A stretch of DNA of 64,000 bases from an uncultured Cellvibrionales bacterium (GCA_913019905.1 CAJVZD010000012.1:62001-126000); one strand, 5' to 3'; shown: positions 8,162 through 17,832, numbered from the stretch's first letter. Made by a program: numbers and translations. The notes: generated from the sequence alone by a model not told the origin.

Positions 8162-9184
8162 CTATTCACTCTCGAAAACGAAACCGTTCGGGTTTTTATT
8201 TTGCCAGTTCCAACTGTCTCGAGTCATTTCATCTATGCCTTTTGACGCCTTCCACCCTAATTCTTGTAAAGCAAAACTAGTGTCAGCATAACAGCTGGCT
8301 ACGTCGCCTGGTCGCCGATCAACAAATTGGTGCGGAATAGTTTTGCTCGAGGCGCGCTCAAACGCACTTATGACTTCCAACACCGAATACCCTCGCCCCG
8401 TACCTAGATTGTAGGCAACAGCACCTGGATTTTCGGACAGTTTTTCCAAAGCCTTTACATGCCCCTGCGCTAAATCCACGACGTGAATGTAATCTCTGAC
8501 GCCAGAGCCATCGACCGTGTCATAATCATTGCCATAAACCGAGAGCTGCTTTAGCTTTCCTATTGCGACCTGCGTAATATAAGGCATTAAATTATTAGGA
8601 ACACCATTTGGGTCTTCACCGATTAAGCCGCTATGATGAGCACCGACCGGGTTAAAATAGCGCAATAAAATCGGATTCCAACGATGATCTGAAACATGTA
8701 AATCTCGCAAAATCTCCTCAATCATCAACTTCGAACGGCCATAGGGGTTTGTGGCAGACAAAGGAAATTGCTCATTAATGGGCACACTAGCGGGATCGCC
8801 ATAAACAGTTGCCGAAGAACTAAAGACTAAATCGTAGACACCATAATTAGCCATCACCTCACACAAAACTAAGGTTCCAGTGACATTGTTATGATAATAG
8901 CGTCCGGGTTGGGCTACTGATTCTCCTACCGCTTTTAAACCGGCAAAATGAATGACCGCATCGATCGTATTTGTCTCGAATACGGCTGATAGAGCATCAG
9001 CATCGCAGATATCTACCTCATAAAATAAAACGGATTTACCCGCTAGTACTTCAACCCGCTTAAGTGATTCTGGATGACTATTGCTTAAATTATCAACGAC
9101 AATAACCTCATGTCCCGCCGACATTAATTCTATACATGTGTGGCTACCTATATAACCCGCGCCACCGGTTACCAATACATTCAT
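8162..9184 (-). CDS. galE: UDP-glucose 4-epimerase
   Basis: This 340-residue short-chain dehydrogenase interconverts UDP-glucose and UDP-galactose in the cytoplasm, feeding polysaccharide and lipopolysaccharide synthesis. The NAD-binding GGAGYIGSH motif is at residues 7-15, and the catalytic set S124, Y148 and K152 (YGRSK) matches the E. coli enzyme (S124, Y149, K153). Length equals the family norm. It is convergent with ybiB, with only 11 bases between the stop codons, and is not part of a galactose operon here, which suggests a housekeeping or cell-surface role. Confidence 0.95.
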   Translation of the reverse strand: MNVLVTGGAGYIGSHTCIELMSAGHEVIVVDNLSNSHPESLKRVEVLAGKSVLFYEVDICDADALSAVFETNTIDAVIHFAGLKAVGESVAQPGRYYHNNVTGTLVLCEVMANYGVYDLVFSSSATVYGDPASVPINEQFPLSATNPYGRSKLMIEEILRDLHVSDHRWNPILLRYFNPVGAHHSGLIGEDPNGVPNNLMPYITQVAIGKLKQLSVYGNDYDTVDGSGVRDYIHVVDLAQGHVKALEKLSENPGAVAYNLGTGRGYSVLEVISAFERASSKTIPHQFVDRRPGDVASCYADTSFALQELGWKASKGIDEMTRDSWNWQNKNPNGFVFESE

Positions 9185-9454
9185 ATATCACCCTAAAAAT
9201 TAACAATTATGAGGTTACTGAGTCCGACCTAGATCCATTGAAAAGCGTCGTACTGTGTAGCCTCATGCGCAGCACTGCCCTTCGCTCAATGGGTCCAACC
9301 ATAGTAAACACGGAGGAACAAAATTTTGAGACGCAGATAACCGCAACAACCTAACGAAAATTAACTATAATGGAGACGAATTACGATCGCCACCATTCGA
9401 GGTGATTTTTCAACTTAAATTTACCAACTATCTTCAGAGACTCAATTTCAAATT

Positions 9455-10543
9455 ATGCCCTTAAGTAGAGTAAATCCAGATAATTATCAGCATGAGCTTA
9501 ATGAGAAAGCCGATAAAATTGCGAAACAGTTCCACGCATTCAACATTCCTCCAATCGACGTTTTTAATTCTCCGCCACGCCATTACCGAATGCGAGCAGA
9601 ATTCAGGGTATGGCATGAAAACGATGTTTGTTTTTATGCGATGTTTAAAAAAGAGGATCCGAAGACTCCCTGCCGCATCACCAACTTTGACATTGGCTCC
9701 GAGCGGATTTGCCAGCTAATGCCCTTATTACTCGACGAGATAAATAAGTCGGAATTGCTAAAACAACGTCTATTCCAAATTGAGTTTCTAACAACGTTAA
9801 GTAATCAAGCTTTAGTCACGTTAATTTACCACAAGAAATTGGACGAGGTATGGGAAGGTCTGGCAAAATTGTTACAGGAAAAGTATGACATCAATATCAT
9901 TGGTCGTAGCAGAAAGCAGCGACTGGTCCTAGCCAATGACTTTGTTACAGAGACGTTAACAGTTAACAACAAAGAGTACCTGTTTCAACAAGTGGAAAAC
10001 AGTTTTACTCAACCGAACGCGGTTGTAAATCAAAAGATGCTGCAGTGGGCTCTTTTAAACTCTAAACCGAACGGCGCCGATCTATTGGAATTGTATTGCG
10101 GAAACGGTAATTTTACGACCATTCTCGCACAAAATTTCGAGCAAGTCCTTTGTACAGAAATCTCTAAGACTTCAGTAAAATCAGCAAACGTTAACTTTGC
10201 ACAGAATAGTATAGAAAACGTGTCTGTCGCTAGAATGTCCAGCGAAGAAATTTCTGCCGCGCTCAACGATGAAAGAGAATTTCGTCGCCTTAAAGACATC
10301 GACATAGCGGCTTATAACTTCAGCTCTGTTCTCGTCGACCCTCCCAGAGCAGGACTCGACAAAAAAACGGAAGAGCTGATTAATCAATTCGACCACATTT
10401 TGTACATCTCATGTAACCCGAATACCTTACATGACAATTTGGTGACTCTTTGTAAGACGCACGCAGTCGAAAAATTTGCTGTTTTTGACCAATTTCCCTA
10501 TACGGATCACATAGAATGTGGCGTAACACTGAAACGAAAATAG
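9455..10543 (+). CDS. trmA: tRNA (uracil-54-C5)-methyltransferase
   Basis: TrmA makes 5-methyluridine at position 54 of the T-loop of tRNAs using S-adenosylmethionine. The 362-residue length matches E. coli TrmA (366). The SAM-binding LYCGNGNFT is at residues 213-221, DPPRAGLD at 295-302, the catalytic nucleophile C320 in ISCNP, and the general base E354 in DHIEC. No TRAM domain is present, as expected for TrmA rather than RlmC or RlmD. It is a single gene with its promoter in the 270-base gap shared with the divergent galE. Confidence 0.95.
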   Translation: MPLSRVNPDNYQHELNEKADKIAKQFHAFNIPPIDVFNSPPRHYRMRAEFRVWHENDVCFYAMFKKEDPKTPCRITNFDIGSERICQLMPLLLDEINKSELLKQRLFQIEFLTTLSNQALVTLIYHKKLDEVWEGLAKLLQEKYDINIIGRSRKQRLVLANDFVTETLTVNNKEYLFQQVENSFTQPNAVVNQKMLQWALLNSKPNGADLLELYCGNGNFTTILAQNFEQVLCTEISKTSVKSANVNFAQNSIENVSVARMSSEEISAALNDEREFRRLKDIDIAAYNFSSVLVDPPRAGLDKKTEELINQFDHILYISCNPNTLHDNLVTLCKTHAVEKFAVFDQFPYTDHIECGVTLKRK

Positions 10544-10654
10544 CCTAATAAACTCTTCTTGTTCAACACCAGAATTTTGCGACTATTTAAAACGAGACTC
10601 GCGAACAATCAACTGTTACCCTCCGGATGAATTAGCCATTATAGACTGACAGGT

Positions 10655-11578
10655 TTAGTAAATCCTTACTCCCAGTTTTCTAAATTCACGAGTGAGGAAC
10701 TCATCCAGTTGCTCGAGATCTTTTTGCTCGACATCGATTACCGCGAAACCAGCCTGTCGATATAGATCTTTACGTTGCAATTTTTTTTTGAGATCCGCGC
10801 CGTTTTCATCCTCCCAGCTTTCAAGGTAAATCTGATGGGCTGGTATGTAAAAATCGGCATAATATTCCCCTGCAACCGGTAGCCGCCTGTGACTAGCATG
10901 AGCGATTCCCGCCATATACAACCAGTGGCAAATTTGTAGTAATGATTTTTTTTTGTGCTTGTGGCCGTCGATAGAAAGTAAGGTTTGCTGATCCACAAGA
11001 GGTTCCTTCGAAAATAGATCGCCCTCCACATTGAGATCTTTGGTATTCACAACAGACTCTTTTTCCGATGGAGAAATCGAAAAGAGCTGTGCAGTCAAAT
11101 GTAACTGGCTTGTAAAGAGGTCACTACTTTCGATACTCTGAGGCCAAACAACGTAAAAAGTACCGCTGCTTTCATTTTCAAGTTGAATGCCACCACACTC
11201 GGCACCGCGATCACTTATTTCCCAGCCCTGAAACCCATGTTTAATCCAACCTAATTCCGCAAAAATACGGTTTACCTCTCTAGCGTTTAGGCCGACACGC
11301 TTACCCAAGGAGGTAGCCGTAATATGGCGATTGTCTTCCAGGGCTTGCAGCAAGGGATGTTCCGACAATTCCTGCGGCCAGACAATATAACGACCATAAC
11401 GTTTGCTATGGATATATTCTCCGCCTTCAAATTCGCCTTTTTTTGTCAACTCCCAACCATCGTCCGTTTTCCGTATCCATCCGTAATCTTTCAGAGTGAC
11501 AAACAACTGCGAAGAAGGCACTTCAAGAAGTTTAGCCAGCGCGCTTGTCGATAACTTTGTGTTATTTGAATCATCCAT
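10655..11578 (-). CDS. Protein with two repeated winged-helix-like modules and a nuclease-like C-terminus
   Basis: This 307-residue protein belongs to no family I can name firmly. Residues about 10-71 and 84-150 are two copies of one module: a short helical segment, then GWI-x(6-8)-GWE, then Y-x-V-WPQ (IVWPQEL and VVWPQSI), resembling paired winged-helix or antirepressor-like units. The C-terminal third (about 205-307) has a HKHKKKS lead, ADFYIP with D242, YLESWE with E253, a lysine-rich stretch at 264-270 and a following DLYRQAGFAVIDV, a layout seen in PD-(D/E)XK-type endonuclease folds. It starts 9 bases after the dUTPase stop, so the two form a unit. DNA binding or cleavage is an inference. 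Confidence 0.6.
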   Translation of the reverse strand: MDDSNNTKLSTSALAKLLEVPSSQLFVTLKDYGWIRKTDDGWELTKKGEFEGGEYIHSKRYGRYIVWPQELSEHPLLQALEDNRHITATSLGKRVGLNAREVNRIFAELGWIKHGFQGWEISDRGAECGGIQLENESSGTFYVVWPQSIESSDLFTSQLHLTAQLFSISPSEKESVVNTKDLNVEGDLFSKEPLVDQQTLLSIDGHKHKKKSLLQICHWLYMAGIAHASHRRLPVAGEYYADFYIPAHQIYLESWEDENGADLKKKLQRKDLYRQAGFAVIDVEQKDLEQLDEFLTREFRKLGVRIY

Positions 11579-11587
11579 TGAATTCCC

Positions 11588-12211
11588 TCAAACAGACAAA
11601 TCGCTATAGCGATTACTCAAAGCACTGTAAACATTCTCTCTAAAACTTTCAGATCGACTATCTAATTCCGACAAAATTTCAACCAGATGTTCATTATCCT
11701 CCCGGCCCTGCCACAGTTTTACGTAACTGCCGTCTTTATAGCCATGATCCTGGCGGAAAAAATTCAACACGTTTTTCCCTACATATTGTCGATACAAGTC
11801 GTCAGAACTCATTTCCACTGCATTTAATAAATCCCAAAATAAGGCGACAGAAAACCCCTTAGATAACAAACAATCGCTCGCTAAAGCTTCTGTCGCCTCC
11901 CGCACACCCTGTCCTTGATAACTGTAGTTCTCCAACCGAGAAACCATCCCCTCCGCAATTTGCTCACAGCTTTGGTTTTCGCCAAACAGCGCACTCATGC
12001 CAAAATGCCAAATATCAATCACTTCAAGCTTCACTTGGTCCATATCAGGAGTTTGTTTCTTCCACCACTTGTATCCGTAGTGATCAATCAATTCGCCACA
12101 TTCAATCCATGTAGCTCGGTACCATTCGAAATTTTGATTGGCCCAGTCCTGATGGACTTTTTGATTCATTTTGTCCTGCATGCCTAACATGGTAATAAAA
12201 GCTTGCTTCAT
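11588..12211 (-). CDS. Dimeric dUTP diphosphatase (all-alpha type)
   Basis: The 207-residue protein matches the dUTPase-2 family of all-alpha NTP pyrophosphohydrolases. Its metal-binding motif is E37-x-x-E40 (WIECGE) followed by E63-x-x-D66 (LEVID), plus the GYKWWKKQ loop. The reaction is dUTP to dUMP plus pyrophosphate, which limits uracil in DNA and supplies dTMP synthesis. An earlier ATG at 12271 would add 20 residues; ATG 12211 is chosen because gagg lies 8 bases upstream and homology starts there. This fold is unrelated to the trimeric Dut; whether the genome also has dut cannot be seen. Confidence 0.85.
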   Translation of the reverse strand: MKQAFITMLGMQDKMNQKVHQDWANQNFEWYRATWIECGELIDHYGYKWWKKQTPDMDQVKLEVIDIWHFGMSALFGENQSCEQIAEGMVSRLENYSYQGQGVREATEALASDCLLSKGFSVALFWDLLNAVEMSSDDLYRQYVGKNVLNFFRQDHGYKDGSYVKLWQGREDNEHLVEILSELDSRSESFRENVYSALSNRYSDLSV

Positions 12212-12719
12212 TGACTTTGCCTCAGGGGTAATTTTATGCCTATGTTGTATGGGATTATAAACAGCATCCAACGTGATTTATACCGATGGCTCCAGCAATT
12301 GAGTATTTAGGTCGCTATGGAGTTAAGCAATGTTCGTGAGCCAACGATCGCTTAAGTAAGATATTCATAATTGACTTAATTCATGTCCAGGAGATCTATG
12401 CTTAAAATGGATTTCAGTCCCGTGGTGGTCTCCAGTAAAGATCGAGGGACTATCATCATCGGCTCAAACCAAATGGCGAGGCTAGCTTTTTTTATCTAAA
12501 CGAAGATGGACAACAATTCCTCAGAAGCTGTGGCCTTAGCGCAGCTATTAAACCGCCTGAAAAATGGCAATAACACAATGGGTACAACGATCATTTACTG
12601 TTTTTTCTTCGTTCTATTGATACTATTACTGCAGGCTCACCAAATAAATTGTTCATGTCGAATCACTCTATTTCGTCTCGATGAATATGAAGCAAATGTT
12701 CCATCATTATTGAAATCAT
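12212..12719. other. Intergenic gap with a possible 33-codon reading frame
   Basis: No recognised gene. A short plus-strand frame at 12398-12499 (33 codons, starting MLKMDFSPVVV) has a clear aggag 4 bases before its ATG, so it could be a leader peptide or a gene remnant, but its sequence matches nothing I know. A longer open frame at 12506-12736 overlaps the kinase start and lacks a ribosome site. The divergent promoters for the dUTPase and the hybrid kinase must lie here. Confidence 0.35.
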
Positions 12720-15629
12720 ATGAATACCAACAATGAAACTCATCATGAAACCCGTACTTTACTAGGCTTAATCGTAAACACTTCATTAGATGTGTGGCGA
12801 TTCGCGATCTACTTTTCTATTCTGGCTTTTCCCTTTCACCTTAGTGCCGAAGCAATAGACGTCAGTCACGGAATGAAACGCCTCGATATCAGTACACAGT
12901 TAGAATTAATACACGATGAAAAAGAGTCTCATCGTCTTGAAGACATTAGCGACGACAAAAAGCCAATGCTATGGTCGTCCGCCGACCAATTGAGAGAACC
13001 TTGGTTAATGGCAGAAGGTGTCTACTGGTTTAGAGCACAATTACATAACCCGCAAAATAAAGAAAAAACCATTACCATCCAGGTCGAATTCCCGTCAATC
13101 AATTCTGCAGACATGTATGCTATCGATGATTCCGGGAATATGACTGTCATCTACCAAGGCTCGGGACTGGGTAGTCGCTTCGAAAATCGGCCCCTACCGC
13201 ATCGCAACCTGCTAAATCATATCAGCCTAAAACCAAATTCCGATACCACACTACTGTGGCGAATCGACATTCGCCCACTGTTTGAATTCAAAGTAAGTAT
13301 CTGGGATAGGTCTTATTTTTTCCAACAAGATCAGCAACAGCAAGTTCTATACGGTATGGTATATGGGGTTTTACTCGTCATGGCGCTGTATAACTTTTTC
13401 TTATTCATCTCGACCAAAGAAAAGAGCTATTTGTTTTACGTGCTGTATGTACTAAGTGCAGACTATCTTTTAGCAGCGCATGAAGGCCACATTTATCAAT
13501 ATATCGCTACCGACGCAAACTGGATAAAAGCACAGATATTTGGTCTGGTTTATGCTGTCAACTTCCTCGTATTCGGCATGTTTTGTTCGAGCTTTCTCAA
13601 TTTAGAATCTCACTCGAGAAGACTAAACCATCTTGTTCGTGTGACTTCGATTAGTTCAGCCGTATTTATTATTTTGGTTACATTTATAGGTGGACAGGCC
13701 ATCCTATTCCTTAGTCTTGTAAGCTCAATGGTATTATTTATTACGGCGCTTATCTCGGGAATAACAGTACGAAAATCAGGCGTGATTTCAGCCGGGCATT
13801 TCGTTATTGCCATGCTGATTTTGGCATTCGCTTTAGCGGGAAATAATATGGCGACGCTTGGACTCATTGCGGATACCGCTATCACAGAGAGCCTCCCTGC
13901 TGCCGGCACCACTTTCATGTTAATCTTTTTATCACTAGCCCTTGCAGACAGAATCAACCAGCTACAAAAAGAGAATAATGACGTCGGCGAAGCGATTGCC
14001 AATGCACTTAGAGATAAGTCTAAAGCTCGCGATGAGCTGCAAAAGTCACAAGCCAAACGCATTGAGCTGGAACAGTCTGCGAGCGAAGCGAGGCTGGAAA
14101 GCCGGTCAAAGAGTACCTTTCTCGCAACCATGAGCCATGAAATCAGAGAACCACTCAAAGAAATTCTTAGCAAAACGGATCATATGAAATCCACCCAGCT
14201 AGACGATAAACAGACGCGACACATCAATAATATCGAACACTCGGGGGCGGCCCTTCTCGACATAATAAACGACTTACAGGATTTCGCTAAAATTGAAGCT
14301 GGAGAAATGAAACTTGAATTCGCCAGCTTTAACCTTGAGACCCTTCTCGATGACTGTATATCGACGTTTTCCTTACGGTCGGTAGAAAAAAATATAAACT
14401 TTATTGCCGACCTAAACCCGGATATTCAACCGGTATTGAAAGGGGACGCCGGCAAACTTCGGCAGATAATTTTCAATTTATTGAGCAATGCTTTCAAGTT
14501 CACTAAGCAAGGTGATATTTTTATTAAGGTCACCAAAACGTCGAAAAGCTCAATCAATTTTGTGGAGCTAAAGTTTGAAGTTTTTGACACCGGTATTGGT
14601 CTAACCCCTGATGAACAACAAAGATTGTTTTCTCCCTTTCAGCACGTCGATGACACTACCTACGGCCAGTATGGGGGCAGCGGTCTTGGACTGTCTATCA
14701 GTAAACAATTATCCAACTTGATGGACGGTGAAATCGGTGTAACAAGCGAGCCCGGCAAGGGGTCTTGCTTTTGGTTTACAGCACGACTCCTCGTCGATGA
14801 ATCACCAGATGAGGCTTTATTAAGGGAGAAATCTCCTCTACTGTCGGGAAGGAGTATTTTGATCATCGATCCCGATGAACATACCCGCGCGGTCATTAGT
14901 CGGATGTTGACGACATGGGGAATGAAAGTCGACGCGACTGATAACGTTTTACAGGCAAAGAAAATTTTGGCTACGTCTATCTCTTCATTTGACGTAATCC
15001 TGTGTGAGCACGAATTAACCGGTGTTGACGCCCTGGCATTTGCGAAAGAGCTACATGCGGACACCGACAAGTCCTTTGCATTCGTTCTAATGGCGACCAG
15101 CCGCGATCTCCAAATACACTCTGAAATACGCGATTACGGAATAGAAATTTTACTGGAAAAGCCCATTACCCACGCACTTTTACACGATGTATTGAAACGC
15201 GCGCTCAGCGAGAATCGCCTGGCGCCAGATCCAGACCCCGATACTGATACCGACAAGCGCCCCATCAATATTCTCGTGGTAGAAGATAATCAGATAAATC
15301 AAACAGTGGTCAAGGGCATGTTAAAAAAGTTCGACATATCACCTACCCTTGCGAGCAATGGATTACAAGCACTCGACCGATATGAACACCAAGAATTTGA
15401 GCTTATTTTAATGGACTGTGAAATGCCGGAAATGGATGGATATGAGGCCACAAAACAAATAAGAACCCGCGAAAAGAAAAATGGACGAAAAAGGACTGAA
15501 ATCATTGCCCTCAGCGCTCACGCCCGAAGTGACTACCAAAATCTGGCTAAACAAGCAGGAATGGACGCGTATCTTACGAAACCAGTGACTCTTAGCGATT
15601 TAGAAGCAATCATTTCTAAACTCACGTAA
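12720..15629 (+). CDS. Hybrid sensor histidine kinase with 7TMR-DISM sensor and two receiver domains
   Basis: The 969-residue inner-membrane protein has a first hydrophobic segment (about 28-43), a periplasmic 7TMR-DISM extracellular domain (about 50-195), seven membrane spans (about 205-408) and a coiled linker. The HisKA box follows, with H473 in MSHEIREP, then the ATPase domain with N590 in NLLSNAFKF, DTGIGL at 623-628 and GGSGLGLS at 652-659. Receiver 1 (about 711-825) has Glu763 where the phosphorylated Asp should be (VILCEHEL) but keeps K814. Receiver 2 (about 849-968) is canonical with D899 and K954. The receivers are joined by an Asp/Pro-rich linker near 836-845. The 7TMR-DISM type often senses carbohydrates or surface cues; the ligand is unknown. 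No output regulator is adjacent. Confidence 0.92.
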   Translation: MNTNNETHHETRTLLGLIVNTSLDVWRFAIYFSILAFPFHLSAEAIDVSHGMKRLDISTQLELIHDEKESHRLEDISDDKKPMLWSSADQLREPWLMAEGVYWFRAQLHNPQNKEKTITIQVEFPSINSADMYAIDDSGNMTVIYQGSGLGSRFENRPLPHRNLLNHISLKPNSDTTLLWRIDIRPLFEFKVSIWDRSYFFQQDQQQQVLYGMVYGVLLVMALYNFFLFISTKEKSYLFYVLYVLSADYLLAAHEGHIYQYIATDANWIKAQIFGLVYAVNFLVFGMFCSSFLNLESHSRRLNHLVRVTSISSAVFIILVTFIGGQAILFLSLVSSMVLFITALISGITVRKSGVISAGHFVIAMLILAFALAGNNMATLGLIADTAITESLPAAGTTFMLIFLSLALADRINQLQKENNDVGEAIANALRDKSKARDELQKSQAKRIELEQSASEARLESRSKSTFLATMSHEIREPLKEILSKTDHMKSTQLDDKQTRHINNIEHSGAALLDIINDLQDFAKIEAGEMKLEFASFNLETLLDDCISTFSLRSVEKNINFIADLNPDIQPVLKGDAGKLRQIIFNLLSNAFKFTKQGDIFIKVTKTSKSSINFVELKFEVFDTGIGLTPDEQQRLFSPFQHVDDTTYGQYGGSGLGLSISKQLSNLMDGEIGVTSEPGKGSCFWFTARLLVDESPDEALLREKSPLLSGRSILIIDPDEHTRAVISRMLTTWGMKVDATDNVLQAKKILATSISSFDVILCEHELTGVDALAFAKELHADTDKSFAFVLMATSRDLQIHSEIRDYGIEILLEKPITHALLHDVLKRALSENRLAPDPDPDTDTDKRPINILVVEDNQINQTVVKGMLKKFDISPTLASNGLQALDRYEHQEFELILMDCEMPEMDGYEATKQIRTREKKNGRKRTEIIALSAHARSDYQNLAKQAGMDAYLTKPVTLSDLEAIISKLT

Positions 15630-16066
15630 GAAAGATTAAGAATCGTTAATAATCGAAAGTTATAGCCCTCATATCTATTGTACATTTTTCATATAATGAT
15701 ATGGCTAAGCTTATCCACAAATTCAGTGGATAACTTAGGGGATAATATACCTAAAGCATGCTGTAAGCCCTATAAAGCGTCACTTCTTAATAATTGGTCA
15801 AATTTTAACCAGTATATTTTATCCTTAAAAATCAATGAGTTACATAATTTGTATGCATGTACAGGTATATAGCTTCAATAAGGTTCTTAATAGTTTAAGT
15901 TTTGGCAAATTGTGCATAAGGTTTTATGGTTTTGTTAGTGTCCAATGACCCGCAAGCCCGCTAATATAGCCGAACGTCCAGATATCGTTACATTCTAAAT
16001 CTGCTAAAATTAAACAATTGGGAAGCTCCTATTAATATCAGCATTGCCAAATTAGACGCCATTGGT
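15630..16066. other. AT-rich intergenic region with DnaA-box-like sites
   Basis: No gene is apparent in 437 bases. The stretch is strongly AT-rich and contains ttatccaca at 15711-15719, its near-inverse agtggataa at 15725-15733 (one mismatch to the box), and tgtgcataa at 15911-15919 (ttatgcaca on the minus strand, which fits the TTWTNCACA consensus). A gggataa follows the first pair. The clustering suggests DnaA binding, perhaps regulatory or titrating. No replication gene is nearby. Confidence 0.45.
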
Positions 16067-16357
16067 ATGAAAAAAACATCAAAAACTCCATTCTATTTGC
16101 CACTTACCTTAAAAATACTGGTTACAGTCATCTTTTTTATTTCTTCGGTGAAAGCTGCCGTTTTACTATCGGATACCCAAATTATCAACCAGGTAGAGCG
16201 CGGTCATGCAGGCAAAGTTATATCCTTGAGTAAGACTCGCGAAAAGGACATATTTCAGATCAGGATATTGATGCCGAACGCTGACATTTTCCTGTTAAAA
16301 ATCGATCCGAAAACCGGAAAAACACTCTCAAAAACTAAAGTCTCAGTGACTCACTAA
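16067..16357 (+). CDS. Small exported PepSY-domain protein
   Basis: The 96-residue protein begins with a signal peptide (hydrophobic core about residues 10-27, likely cut near VKA). The mature part is a single PepSY unit: a helix (SDTQIINQVERGHAGKVISLSK), two strands (DIFQIRILMPNADIFLLKID) and the usual P-x-TGK turn. PepSY proteins are periplasmic and are thought to restrain peptidases or sense signals; small stand-alone copies often accompany two-component systems. The hybrid kinase gene lies 437 bases upstream on the same strand, but a link is not shown. Confidence 0.7.
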   Translation: MKKTSKTPFYLPLTLKILVTVIFFISSVKAAVLLSDTQIINQVERGHAGKVISLSKTREKDIFQIRILMPNADIFLLKIDPKTGKTLSKTKVSVTH

Positions 16358-16390
16358 AAGAGCATCAGACGCGATCTATACAGGTACCAC

Positions 16391-16834
16391 ATGGCAGTAA
16401 CATGGGATTACGATAATCCGTATTTGGGAAAATTTGTTGTCAATAAAGTTCATATTGATGAATTAGATCATACCAACAATCAGGTTTATGCAAGTTGGTG
16501 TGAGAAATTGGCATGGGATCACTCGAGAGAGCTAGGTCTCGAGGCATGTCACTACAAGCAACTCAAACGCGCTATGGCCATTCACGAGGCAAATTATAAT
16601 TACCTCTTACCGAGTTTCTGCGGAGATGACATTATTGCTGCTACCTGGCTAACTGCTAGCGATAACCGTTTGACGATGGAACGTTGCTTTCAAATGCGCC
16701 TCCAATCCAGTGGAAAATGCCTCTTCCGCGGTCAATGGAAACTCATCTGCATTAACCTCGAGACTAATAAACCAGCTCGTCTCCCCAAAGAGTTTGTCGA
16801 CATTTACCTGCCTCACGTAGTAAAACCTATTTGA
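16391..16834 (+). CDS. Acyl-CoA thioesterase, 4HBT/YbgC-type hotdog protein
   Basis: This 147-residue single hotdog-fold protein carries the family motif D-x-x-D-H-x-N-N-x-x-Y-x-x-W (from ELDHTNNQVYASWCEK), in which the Asp, His and Asn lie in the active site. Such enzymes hydrolyse acyl-CoA or acyl-carrier thioesters in the cytoplasm. It starts 33 bases after the PepSY gene and may share its transcript. Substrate range cannot be judged from the sequence. It shares the hotdog fold with the next gene, on the opposite strand. Confidence 0.75.
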   Translation: MAVTWDYDNPYLGKFVVNKVHIDELDHTNNQVYASWCEKLAWDHSRELGLEACHYKQLKRAMAIHEANYNYLLPSFCGDDIIAATWLTASDNRLTMERCFQMRLQSSGKCLFRGQWKLICINLETNKPARLPKEFVDIYLPHVVKPI

Positions 16835-17001
16835 ATTAGATACAGGCGATGATGAGACCCCAACGGAAATAACGGGCTATCGATTATGGAAAATGACGCC
16901 TGTAACCAAAGACCAATGATCTTCCAAAAAAGCATATTCCGCGAACATTATGATATCAGCCTGAGTATGTCCCTTCCCCAACAAGACTCATTCGAGCTCA
17001 A

Positions 17002-17832
17002 TCAAGACCTAATTCGGAGAATCAAAGATTGACTGGCTGTCGCCATTAATTCTCCGTTTTCGGAAAACAACTGCATTTGTCCCTGCACGAAGCCTCCGTG
17101 AATGCCTTGAATCTGAATGTCACATAAAACCCAACGGGTCGGCACGACCTTCCGGAAGCGAACGGTATTATCTAAAGAATTCCCACCAGCGTCCCTGCCA
17201 ATCGCATGTCCGATTGCCGATGGAATATAGTCAGCAATGACGGCTAATACACCAGAATCGATTTCAGTTTCGGGGTTTAACGGTCTAACCCACATAATGA
17301 CATGACCGTCATCACTCATCTCCCCTCCTACACAATCTAACCCCTGTCTGCCTTTTACCATGCGCACTTCCAACTGATGGTGAAGACTGACTGCGTTCTT
17401 TCGCCAATGTTCTCTCACGGGACATTCTTCTGGCTTAGGTGCTTCGGGAGCGTGGACCCATTGAGCCGAGATATCACCCGGCCTGCTACCCATTGCTGCG
17501 TTTACCGTGAAAATCTCTTTATCATCGACATGGCCGATAACTCGTGCTTGAGTTGTATACTTCCCACCGACAGGGATATGGACATCCAAATCAACAATCG
17601 AGCCCGGCCGTGCATACGATAGATATTGCGCTGTTGCCCAAATCGTCGGCCGCCCGGTTGTTCGCTCCAGCGCAACGATAGACGACGCCATGCCGACGCC
17701 ACCAAACAGGAACGAGCTGTCTGCCGGACCAACGCAAATGTCGTCTAATACTGATAAGAGCCAACGATGAGGATTATGGGTCGCACGAACATTAAACAAA
17801 CCAACATTATCTGAGCTTATCTGATCTACCAT
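17002..17832 (-). CDS. Acyl-CoA thioesterase domain protein (TesB-like double hotdog)
   Basis: The 276-residue length and repeated architecture fit a double-hotdog acyl-CoA thioesterase: an N-terminal half with ATAQYLSYARPGS near residue 65 and a C-terminal half with SGVLAVIADYIPSA near residue 213 and SLDNTVRF near 239. Such proteins release free fatty acids from acyl-CoA. The frame is open to an ATG at 17877, but ATG 17832 has an aggac site 7 bases upstream and is preferred. It is convergent with the preceding small thioesterase gene and not clearly in an operon. Confidence 0.7.
   Translation of the reverse strand: MVDQISSDNVGLFNVRATHNPHRWLLSVLDDICVGPADSSFLFGGVGMASSIVALERTTGRPTIWATAQYLSYARPGSIVDLDVHIPVGGKYTTQARVIGHVDDKEIFTVNAAMGSRPGDISAQWVHAPEAPKPEECPVREHWRKNAVSLHHQLEVRMVKGRQGLDCVGGEMSDDGHVIMWVRPLNPETEIDSGVLAVIADYIPSAIGHAIGRDAGGNSLDNTVRFRKVVPTRWVLCDIQIQGIHGGFVQGQMQLFSENGELMATASQSLILRIRS

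Noticed and set aside
12506..12736. 76-codon plus-strand frame with a hydrophobic segment before the hybrid kinase
   Set aside because: It has no ribosome site, overlaps the kinase start and resembles no known protein.
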